DNA of 64,000 nucleotides, from contig NZ_OY762929.1 in the NCBI RefSeq assembly GCF_963666675.1, positions 1,984,001 through 2,048,000 on the forward strand. The letters run 5' to 3'. A program made the position numbers and the translations under genes. The stretch's first letter is position 1. Each line of letters opens with the position of its first letter. Under the pieces are notes generated by a model that was not told the origin of the DNA, made no database searches, and saw nothing but the letters and a program-made list of their open reading frames with translations. Source of the DNA: an uncultured Desulfobacter sp. (GTDB taxonomy: Bacteria > Desulfobacterota > Desulfobacteria > Desulfobacterales > Desulfobacteraceae). Shown in pieces: positions 41,805-48,829 of this stretch.

Positions 41805-42251
41805 TTAATCCATCCATTTTATTGCTGTTATCTGAGTGCCCACACCGGGTGTCGATTGAATCTGGAATTCATCCATAATCCGCTTAACACTGGGCAGGCC
41901 GAGTCCAAGTCCGTTTCCGGAACTGTAGTTTTCTGTCATGGCCATCTTCATATCGTTAATGCCCGGACCCTGATCCCGGGCATTAACCTCAAAACCTGTT
42001 TTGCCATTACGGTGAATTACGCTTAGGGTGATTTTTCCGTTTTGGGCATACCGGATAATATTGGTGGATAATTCTGAAACCGCTGATGCAATTAAATACT
42101 GTGCTGTTTCTCCAAAATTCAGTTCGGCTACAATCTTTCTGGCACTGTATACGACCTGGGCGTTGTCCGAGGGTTCATACAAATCAAATGAAGCACGTTC
42201 ATCTATAGAATTCATGGCATTTATCATCAGGTTCGGAACCTTTTTCGGCAT
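41805..42251 (-). CDS. rsbT: RsbT-type serine kinase/switch protein
   Basis: 148 residues, a GHKL ATPase of the RsbT class. The N box is seen in VSELSTNIIRYA, the G1 box in ARDQGPGI, and the G2 region in NGLGLGLPSVKRIMDEF, followed by the typical GVGTQITAIKW end. Known for RsbT: it phosphorylates RsbR and RsbS in the stressosome and, once released, activates a downstream partner. Bacillus uses RsbU; here the next genes are RsbX, a hybrid kinase and an HD-GYP regulator, so the partner is probably one of these. Stop and the next start touch. Confidence 0.88.
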   Translation of the reverse strand: MPKKVPNLMINAMNSIDERASFDLYEPSDNAQVVYSARKIVAELNFGETAQYLIASAVSELSTNIIRYAQNGKITLSVIHRNGKTGFEVNARDQGPGINDMKMAMTENYSSGNGLGLGLPSVKRIMDEFQIQSTPGVGTQITAIKWMD

Positions 42252-42331
42252 TGTTAATTTAATATAACGGCCATGGGCCGACCTGGTCTATCAACACCCA
42301 GGCTCGCCCCACAACAAAAAATGAAAGTAAC

Positions 42332-42724
42332 TTAGTAACTTATTGGTACTTTTATATAAAACGTGGTTAATCGCTTAAGGGCGTCATCTATGGTCCGTGC
42401 GGTTATGAAATTATCAAAACAGGTATCCAGATCCATTAATGAAGCGGCAACGCCTGGTTGAAACCCGGAAAAAACCGGTGTCGAACCCATCATGGAAATG
42501 GATCTTGCTACGTTTTTCAGGATAGCAAATTCGTTTGAACTCAGAATCGTTACGTCTGATACGTCAATGATCACGCCTTTGGCGCGTTTTATTGTCAGCT
42601 GTTTTAGAAGTGCTTTTCCAATCCTTGAAATGCTGTTTTCATCCGAGTGACGGGTTAAAGATGCAATCAGGCAATTGTTCACCTGATGAATTGTTGAACC
42701 GGATACATTCGATGCGTCGTTCAT
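42332..42724 (-). CDS. rsbS: RsbS-type STAS protein
   Basis: 130 residues forming one STAS domain. The segment IIDVSDVTILSSNEFAILKN corresponds to the region holding the phosphorylated Ser of RsbS, and two Ser are present there. The rest (MMGSTPVFSGFQPGVAASLMD) is typical STAS. The ATG overlaps the rsbR stop by four bases. Known role: scaffold of the stressosome that holds RsbT until stress-induced phosphorylation. An 80-bp gap separates it from rsbT, longer than the other spacings in this operon. Confidence 0.88.
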   Translation of the reverse strand: MNDASNVSGSTIHQVNNCLIASLTRHSDENSISRIGKALLKQLTIKRAKGVIIDVSDVTILSSNEFAILKNVARSISMMGSTPVFSGFQPGVAASLMDLDTCFDNFITARTIDDALKRLTTFYIKVPISY

Positions 42725-43530
42725 TCATTCAACCCCTTTTGTATTACTTTCAATCCCATCAGTCTAAAGGCATCTGAAAGTGCATCCTGAAGCGTGGAAT
42801 TGGTGGCGATATCCCCAAGATCAATCCCCAATTGAACAAGGGTTTCTGCTACCGCAGGGGAAATGCCGGAAATAATGCAGCGGCACCCCATCAGTTTCGT
42901 GGCTTTGGCGATTTTAATCAGATGATTGGCCACGGCCGTATCCACGGCGGCCACCCCCTGTATATCCAGGATGATTACCTTTGCCGCCGTTTCCATGATT
43001 TTGGTGAGCATGGTATTCATCATTTGCTGGGCCCGCAGGGAGTCTACCACCCCCACAACCGGAAGAATCACAACCCTGTCCCAAAGCTTGATGGCCGGTG
43101 TTGAAATCTCCATGATCGTCCGGCTCTGCTCCTTGAGCTTTTTTTCCTGTCTGACCCGCTCGGTGATATCAAGGATATATTCCAGGCCGCCCACAATGTT
43201 GCCGTCATCGTCTTTCATGGCAGCAGCGGTGTATTCAATGGGAATATATATGTCGTTAATTTTCATTTCATTGCGGACGGTAACGGGCTGTGCTCCTTCC
43301 ATCACCTGTTTCATCCTGCACTCATCCGTGCCGCAATGGCGGGACTGGAAAACATCACGGCATGGCATCCCCTTAACTTCCTTCCAGGATTTACCGAGCA
43401 TCTTAAGTCCCGCTTTGTTTAAAAAAATGACCATCATGTCACGATTGATAGCCATAATCGGGGTAGGAAGCTGTTGGAGGATGTTGACTGCCAGGTCTCC
43501 ATCTATTTTATTGATGTCCGGAGTATTCAT
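42721..43530 (-). CDS. rsbR: RsbR-type stressosome sensor with PAS and STAS domains
   Basis: 269 residues. The ATG at 43530 has AAGGAG about 9 bases upstream; the longer frame does not. A PAS domain covers about 12-130 (TPIMAINRDMMVIFLN, with CRDVF...HCGTDEC containing three Cys), then a linker helix and a STAS domain (about 150-262) with GVAAVDTAVANHLI, the site equivalent to the phospho-Thr of Bacillus RsbR. Most studied RsbR proteins have a globin-like sensor; the PAS here points to a redox or small-ligand signal, and the Cys cluster makes metal or redox sensing possible. First gene of the operon. Confidence 0.88.
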   Translation of the reverse strand: MNTPDINKIDGDLAVNILQQLPTPIMAINRDMMVIFLNKAGLKMLGKSWKEVKGMPCRDVFQSRHCGTDECRMKQVMEGAQPVTVRNEMKINDIYIPIEYTAAAMKDDDGNIVGGLEYILDITERVRQEKKLKEQSRTIMEISTPAIKLWDRVVILPVVGVVDSLRAQQMMNTMLTKIMETAAKVIILDIQGVAAVDTAVANHLIKIAKATKLMGCRCIISGISPAVAETLVQLGIDLGDIATNSTLQDALSDAFRLMGLKVIQKGLNE

Positions 43531-43839
43531 CAGATGTATCTCCTTGCGTTTTTGATTGATGTTGTTATGCCGTTTTATCTGACGGTATATTTTTTCGTAT
43601 GCATAAGGGGGCAGCATGTAAAGATGAAGACAAAAGACAAACCCAAAATAGACACCATAGGTACAGTCAAAACAACTCACCATTCCCTTTGCGATGAAAT
43701 TTTAAGTATAGTTAAATAAAAAGGATATGTTATAAAATTTTACGAATTTTGTAACATACATATCTTTTCATAACATTCGATCGAGAATCTTTCAATATTA
43801 TAATCATGTTGCCGCATCGGATATGACCCCAGATTTTGT
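43531..43839. promoter_or_regulatory. Divergent control region of the stressosome operon
   Basis: No gene fits here. It must hold the promoter of the leftward rsb operon and of the rightward gene at 43840. The AT-rich middle (about 43700-43800) is the likely place, but I see no pair of boxes good enough to name. Confidence 0.4.
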
Positions 43840-44361
43840 ATGAAAAAACGTAATGCTTTTGATGATATAAACACTGAACCAAAGACAGCCCTGGCAAAGG
43901 CCAAGGAGATATTCCCGGAAACCCAGTGGCTGTTGGTAGCCGCTCCTTCAGCACTCCCCTCTTTTGTTAATGCAATAAATTCTACCGGGATTCATGCCTG
44001 TCTGCCGTTGCCGTTTACCGATGAAGATCTTTTTGTTCAAGTTAGACTGCGATACAACGAATTCGAAGCCGGCAGAAAAATAAAAAATTTGCAGAAAACC
44101 ATTGAACGCCAGAATAAGCAGTTGTTTCAAATTGCCGGCAATCTGAGTAAAAAAGAGACGCAGTATGCGGCTCAAATTCAAAAAAAAGAGAAAGAAATCA
44201 GAGTTCTGGAATCCAAGCTTTCAAGCCTGCTGAAAGGGGGCCTGGCCGGGGCCGAAGCCATTACCGACAAAGCCCTGGATATTTCTGAAGATCTGGGCCT
44301 TGCCCCCAAAGGGCGATTCAGATCATTCAGGAATTCATCATCAAGGATACACCATGGATGA
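43840..44361 (+). CDS. Truncated receiver-like protein with coiled coil
   Basis: 173 residues from ATG 43840. The N-terminal part resembles the second half of a receiver domain: WLLVAAPSALPSFVNAIN, then HACLPLPFTDEDLFVQVRLR, where a receiver would have KPF. The phospho-acceptor Asp region is not recognisable. A long coiled coil follows (about 85-145). The C-terminus (GRFRSFRNSSSRIHHG) is out of frame with a RhuM remnant that begins there, so the true end was probably lost. Such receiver-plus-coiled-coil ends usually continue into an HD-GYP or kinase domain. It may be a fragment without function. Confidence 0.5.
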   Translation: MKKRNAFDDINTEPKTALAKAKEIFPETQWLLVAAPSALPSFVNAINSTGIHACLPLPFTDEDLFVQVRLRYNEFEAGRKIKNLQKTIERQNKQLFQIAGNLSKKETQYAAQIQKKEKEIRVLESKLSSLLKGGLAGAEAITDKALDISEDLGLAPKGRFRSFRNSSSRIHHG

Positions 44362-44634
44362 TGAACGACTTAAAAATGATGGTACTGTCCTTGGGAAAAA
44401 GTACTTTGAAGAGCAGCTCGAACGTATCCGGGAAATACGCTTTTCCGAGTACAAGTTTTAAGTGAAATGGCGTAACGGACAAGGCTTGTGAACGCCTATC
44501 TGGATATCGCGGAAGATAAGGCTTTTCGCCAGCTCCCTAGGACCATGCAGGACTGGGAAACAGGTTTGAATAAATTCATCGAAGCACGATCATGTGGAAT
44601 ATTAAATAGTGATCTGGTATATTGTGCCGGGTAA
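44316..44634 (+). pseudogene. RhuM-family protein remnant
   Basis: Fragments in different frames match the RhuM family: IQIIQEFIIK, then MDDERLKNDGTVLGKKYFEE with QLERIREIRFSE, then after a large deletion AYLDIAEDKAFRQLP with TMQDWETGLNKFIEA and a stop at 44634. Family members are about 330 residues; less than a third remains. RhuM genes often travel with defence islands and mobile DNA, so this is a trace of a lost element. Confidence 0.7.
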
Positions 44635-44930
44635 TTAATGATAGCGGGTAGTTTAGTGGAACAGCCATAAACAGACCGGGTCTATCAACACCAAAGCTAA
44701 AGTTGAAAGATCTGTGTAGATTACTCAGACTTTCTTACAGAACTATCAAATCTTCGTGACAGAGTTATTTCTGTCTTCAATTTTTATACTGTTGTCAATA
44801 TAATAAGGCCTGCAAAACAGTTATCCTGACATTAAAAATTCATGAGGATTTTAAAGCTTCAAATTTTAAAAATTCATTAAACAGCGGGATTTATACGTCA
44901 CCCAAAACAAATTCAAAGGATACGTTGCTG
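44635..44930. other. Upstream region of the zinc-ribbon/PspA operon
   Basis: About 300 bp without a gene, AT-rich. It should carry the promoter for the operon starting at 44931. A 14-base sequence GGTCTATCAACACC (about 44679) also occurs in the rsbS-rsbT gap (about 42285). Confidence 0.4.
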
Positions 44931-45485
44931 ATGAAATGTCCAAAGTGCAAAACGTCTGAGCTTCAAAAAAATGATTTTAACACTCCCTTTACCTGCCCGG
45001 ACTGCAAAGGGATATGGATTTCGGATAAAGATGCGGCTGCGGTTCCCGAATCCGTACTGGTTGAGTCGTCATCCCCGTTGCCGGACAGTACTTCAATGGA
45101 TGACAAAACAGGTGTCTGTCCCGCCGGCCACGGCATTATGCTCAGAGCAAAGGTGGATACGGACAATCCTTTTTATTTGGAACGATGTTCCAAATGCGGC
45201 GGGATCTGGTTTGATGCCGGTGAATGGCAGCGGTTGGCCCAAAGCCATTTAAAGGACAATCTTCTGGATTTCTGGACACAGTCCTGGCAGCACAAGCAGC
45301 AAAAGGAACAGGAGAGGCAGCATTTCCTGGACCTGAATAAACGGCTTCTGGGGGAATCCATGTTTAACTCAATTATGGATCTGGCAGACCGTTTAAAAGA
45401 CCATCCTGAAAAGATACATGCGCTTGCCCTGTTGCGGCAAGAGACCAAGAATGCAACCCCATTAAAAAAAGGAAGAGAGCAATGA
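44931..45485 (+). CDS. Zinc-ribbon (zf-TFIIB type) protein
   Basis: 184 residues from ATG 44931 (AAAGGA about 10 bases upstream; a TTG six bases earlier is less likely). Two zinc ribbons: MKCPKCKTSE with FTCPDCKGIWIS at the N-terminus, and GVCPAGHGIML with ERCSKCGGIWFDAGEW near residue 85. The -C-x-x-C-x-G-I-W- pattern is that of the zf-TFIIB family. The rest is helical and charged. It overlaps the pspA-like start by four bases, so it is part of the membrane-stress operon. Its exact role is unknown. Confidence 0.8.
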   Translation: MKCPKCKTSELQKNDFNTPFTCPDCKGIWISDKDAAAVPESVLVESSSPLPDSTSMDDKTGVCPAGHGIMLRAKVDTDNPFYLERCSKCGGIWFDAGEWQRLAQSHLKDNLLDFWTQSWQHKQQKEQERQHFLDLNKRLLGESMFNSIMDLADRLKDHPEKIHALALLRQETKNATPLKKGREQ

Positions 45486-46171
45486 AAGAGACATTGATTA
45501 ACCGCGTGGGCCGGATTATCAGCGGAAGTGTTAATTCCCTGATGGAGTCCATTGAAAATGCAGCGCCCGAAGCCGTGCTCACACAAGCAATGCGGGAAGT
45601 GGAGTCCGCCATTGATGATATCAGGCAGGAACTGGGTCAGGTTTTGGCAAAAAAACATCTAGCCGGCACCAAACTCAAGGAAGAAAATAAGCGCCACGAC
45701 GATCTTGCCGGAAAAATTGAATTGGCGGTGAACGAAAACCGGGATGATCTGGCCGAGGCCGCCATTGCCCGGCAATTGGATATTGAAGCCCAGATTCCGG
45801 TGTTGGAGGCCACACTATCTGATTGCGATAACCAGGAAAAAGAGCTGGAAAATTATTTGAATGCCCTGATGGCCAAGCGGCGGGAGATGAATGAAGAACT
45901 GATTCAGTTCAGGCAGGCTGAACAAGCTGCCGGCGACCCGGTTGCTCCGGAATCGCCGGCCGGCACGAACCCGGAGAGTGTTGAATCCCGGGTCAGCAAA
46001 GCGGAATCTGCATTTGACCGCGTTATTGAGCGGGCCACAGGAGTTCCGGGACAGGGCGGTCCAACCAGCCGCAAGACAGCCGCCCAACTGGCTGAGCTGG
46101 AGGCGCTGTCCCGGAAAAATAAAATCCGGGAACGGCTGGCACAGATTAAAGGAGGAGCCAAGTCCTCATGA
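45482..46171 (+). CDS. pspA: PspA/IM30-family membrane-stress protein
   Basis: 229 residues, nearly all helical. The N-terminal amphipathic part NRVGRIISGSVNSLMESIEN is the membrane-binding helix of the family, followed by long coiled-coil helices (about 25-150), a Pro/Gly-rich linker and a last helix (RKNKIRERLAQIKGG). Known for the family: ESCRT-III-like polymers that bind and repair stressed membranes. The ATG overlaps the previous stop, and the stop overlaps the next start, so three genes are coupled. No pspF, pspB or pspC is nearby, which fits the flotillin-linked type of PspA operon. Confidence 0.88.
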   Translation: MKETLINRVGRIISGSVNSLMESIENAAPEAVLTQAMREVESAIDDIRQELGQVLAKKHLAGTKLKEENKRHDDLAGKIELAVNENRDDLAEAAIARQLDIEAQIPVLEATLSDCDNQEKELENYLNALMAKRREMNEELIQFRQAEQAAGDPVAPESPAGTNPESVESRVSKAESAFDRVIERATGVPGQGGPTSRKTAAQLAELEALSRKNKIRERLAQIKGGAKSS

Positions 46172-46857
46172 TCGGGTTCATATTGGAAAGCCGGAATATG
46201 CCTTTTACGGTGGCTTTGGCCATTATGATCATGATCGCCGTGCTTGAAGGGGCCACCACCGTGATCGGCATCGGCCTTTCAAATATGTTTGAAACCTTTA
46301 TTCCCGATTTTGATCTGGATGCAGATGCAGACCTGGACGGCCCGGATGCATCCTCCCCCGGCGCATTGACAAAGATCTTGGGGTGGTTTCGCATCGGCCA
46401 GGTTCCGTTTTTAATTATCCTTGTGGCCTTTTTAACCGTGTTCGGGCTGACGGGACTGATTATCCAGTCCTTTATCCTTGAATTCACCGGCCGGCTTTTA
46501 CCCGGCCTTGCCGCTTCAGGGGCATCTTTGGCCGTAAGCCTGCCCCTTGTCAGGATGCTGACCGGTGTCATTGCCAGAATAATGCCCAAGGATGAAACCG
46601 AGGCGGTTTCCGAAAAAACGTTCATTGGCCGGGTGGCGGTGATTACCCTGGGAAAGGCGGCAAAGGGGAAACCTGCCCAGGCAAAATTGAAAGATAAATT
46701 CGGCACCACCCATTATATTATGGTGGAGCCGGATCTGGAAGAAGATACCTTCCGGCAGGGAGATCCGGTGCTCATCGTAAGGCAGGCCGGTGCAGGATAT
46801 ACAGGGATTGCCAATTCAGTGGCAGCTCTCAAAGACAATGAAGATAAAAAGGAGTAA
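46168..46857 (+). CDS. yqiJ: YqiJ-like inner-membrane protein with OB-fold
   Basis: 229 residues. Membrane helices at about 11-36, 73-100 and 108-130, with an acidic loop (DFDLDADADLDGPD) between the first two. The C-terminal ~75 residues form an OB-like beta domain (TFIGRVAVITLGKAAKGKPA and following), as in YqiJ and NfeD-type proteins. Known for the family: partner of a flotillin encoded next door, as in the E. coli yqiJ-yqiK pair. Here the flotillin gene follows six bases after the stop. Confidence 0.82.
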   Translation: MIGFILESRNMPFTVALAIMIMIAVLEGATTVIGIGLSNMFETFIPDFDLDADADLDGPDASSPGALTKILGWFRIGQVPFLIILVAFLTVFGLTGLIIQSFILEFTGRLLPGLAASGASLAVSLPLVRMLTGVIARIMPKDETEAVSEKTFIGRVAVITLGKAAKGKPAQAKLKDKFGTTHYIMVEPDLEEDTFRQGDPVLIVRQAGAGYTGIANSVAALKDNEDKKE

Positions 46858-46863
46858 ATCAAC

Positions 46864-48624
46864 ATGTTAAATATGATCAATATTTTGACCATTGCGGGTA
46901 TAATCCTGGTTGCACTGATCGCAATGGTCATGATCTTTGCAAAATTGTACAGACGTGCCACCAAGGAAATATCATTTGTAAGAACCGGTTTCGGCGGACA
47001 GAAGGTGGTAATGAACGGCGGAGCCCTGGTGCTGCCGGTATTCCATGAGGTGATTCCGGTGAACATGAATACCCTGCGGCTGGAGGTCCAAAGAAACAAT
47101 GAACAAGCCCTGATTACCAAGGACCGGATGCGGGTGGATGTGGCTGCTGAATTTTATGTCAGGGCCAAACCCACGGAGGATGCCATTGCCAATGCCGCCC
47201 AGACCCTGGGGCTTAAAACCATGAATCCAGAAGAACTCAAGGAACTGGTTGAGGGCAAATTTGTGGATGCGCTCAGGGCCGTCGCAGCTGAAATGGCCAT
47301 GGAGGAGCTCCATGAACAGCGGGTTGATTTTGTTCAAAAGGTTCAGCAGGTGGTCACAGAAGACCTTCTGAAAAACGGCCTTGAGCTTGAAACCGTCTCC
47401 CTGACAGGCCTGGACCAGACCAATAAAAGCCATTTTAATCCTGACAACGCCTTTGATGCCGAGGGGTTGACCAAGCTGACGGAAAAAATAGAAGAGCGGC
47501 GGAAAAAAAGGAACGATATTGAGCAGGACACGGAAGTGGCCATTGCCAAAAAAGATCTTGAAGCCGAGCGCCAAAAGCTTGAAATTAAAAAAGAGGAAGA
47601 GTACGCAAAACTGAAGCAGGAAAGGGAAATTGAAATCCGCAAGGCAGAGCAAATGGCGGAAATCGCCAAAGAGCAGGCTGACAGGACCCAGGAAGCCGAG
47701 CAGGCCCAGATTGAATCCCAGAAAAAGGTGGACACCTCCAAAATTCTTGCGGAACGGAGTGTTGAAGAAGAACGGATTGAAAAGGATAAGCAGCTCAAGG
47801 AGAAGGACATTATCAGGGAGCGCACCATTGAAAGCGCTGAAATAGAAAAAAAGAAATCGTTGGAACTGGCGGAACAGGACCGGGCCATTGCCATTGCGGA
47901 AAAATCCCGTGCCCAGTCTGAAGCCCAGGCCGAAGCAGATCGTGCCAGGGCCATTGCCGTCAAGGAAGAAGAAGCGGTTGTCACGGTCAGGGAAACGGAA
48001 ATTGCCGAACGTGCCAAGGAAGTTGAGCTGGTTAAGGCAAGGGAAAATGCCGAACGTGAAGCCATTAAGATTAAAATTGCCGCTGAAGCCGAAAAGATGT
48101 CCGCCATGGACCAGGCAGATGCTGTGAAAACCCTTGCCAATGCAGATGCAGACAAAATCCGCATCCAAGCCCAGGCCGATGCGGACGCTGAAATCCTGAA
48201 AGCAGAGGCCGCCGAAAAACGGTACGCCGTGGATGCCCAGGGGCAGCGGGCGATCAACGAAGCAGACAACATCCTTTCAGAGCAGCAGGTTGCCATGCAG
48301 GTCCGCATGGCCCTTATCAAACACATGCCTATCATCATACGGGAAAGTGTCAAACCCATGGAGAATATTGACGCCATTAAAATTTTCCAGGTTGACGGGC
48401 TTTCAAACAGCGGAACCGGTGCCACCGGAGAGGCCGGTGCCCAGGGAAATGCCAGTTTGTCCGACCAGCTGGTAAACAGCGCCCTTCGGTACCGCAGCCA
48501 GGCCCCGTTAATTGATTCCCTCATGGAAGAACTCGGGATACGTCCGGGGGACATTAACGGTTTGACCCAAGGGCTCAAACCCAAAGACGACAACGGCGCA
48601 AAAGAAAGCAAAAAAAAAGAATAA
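46864..48624 (+). CDS. yqiK: Flotillin-family protein (YqiK-like)
   Basis: 586 residues. An N-terminal membrane helix (about 6-26) is followed by an SPFH/band-7 domain (about 30-200: FVRTGFGGQKVVMNGGALVL, RMRVDVAAEFYVRA). A very long Ala/Glu/Lys-rich coiled coil (about 215-480) and the conserved flotillin end follow (YAVDAQGQRAINEADN, QVRMALIKHMPIIIRES). Known role: membrane-microdomain scaffold. With the PspA and YqiJ-like genes upstream it forms an envelope-stress operon. The final 60 residues are Gly/Ser-rich and charged, probably flexible. Confidence 0.9.
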   Translation: MLNMINILTIAGIILVALIAMVMIFAKLYRRATKEISFVRTGFGGQKVVMNGGALVLPVFHEVIPVNMNTLRLEVQRNNEQALITKDRMRVDVAAEFYVRAKPTEDAIANAAQTLGLKTMNPEELKELVEGKFVDALRAVAAEMAMEELHEQRVDFVQKVQQVVTEDLLKNGLELETVSLTGLDQTNKSHFNPDNAFDAEGLTKLTEKIEERRKKRNDIEQDTEVAIAKKDLEAERQKLEIKKEEEYAKLKQEREIEIRKAEQMAEIAKEQADRTQEAEQAQIESQKKVDTSKILAERSVEEERIEKDKQLKEKDIIRERTIESAEIEKKKSLELAEQDRAIAIAEKSRAQSEAQAEADRARAIAVKEEEAVVTVRETEIAERAKEVELVKARENAEREAIKIKIAAEAEKMSAMDQADAVKTLANADADKIRIQAQADADAEILKAEAAEKRYAVDAQGQRAINEADNILSEQQVAMQVRMALIKHMPIIIRESVKPMENIDAIKIFQVDGLSNSGTGATGEAGAQGNASLSDQLVNSALRYRSQAPLIDSLMEELGIRPGDINGLTQGLKPKDDNGAKESKKKE

Positions 48625-48640
48625 CCCCTTAGATTGCAGG

Positions 48641-48734
48641 AGCCATGAGCGTTTTAGCGTCAAGGCATCAAGCTCGCTGCTGTAGTAATCTACCGCAAAA
48701 GCGAGATAACGCCGAAAAGGAAAACCTCATGGCT
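48641..48734. other. Long imperfect palindrome (nested hairpin)
   Basis: Outer arms AGCCATGAG...CTCATGGCT (48641-48649, 48726-48734), extended inward by GTTTT/AAAAC with a one-base bulge, then GCGT/ACGC and CTCGC/GCGAG around a loop containing GTAGTAATCTAC, itself a near-palindrome. It lies after the flotillin gene and before the STAND regulator. No T-run follows directly, so it is more a structured RNA or a small palindromic repeat than a simple terminator. Confidence 0.5.
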
Positions 48735-48829
48735 TCTGAAATATTGGGGATCAGTCAACTTGAAATCCGGTCCATATTTTTATAGTATCCCCTTCAACAG
48801 GCAACGACCAACGTTCGGTGTGCAGGGCC

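Noticed and set aside
46972..48611. Two long - strand frames opposite the flotillin gene
   Set aside because: They are low-complexity shadows (Phe/Leu- or Ser-rich) of the Ala/Glu/Lys coiled coil on the other strand.
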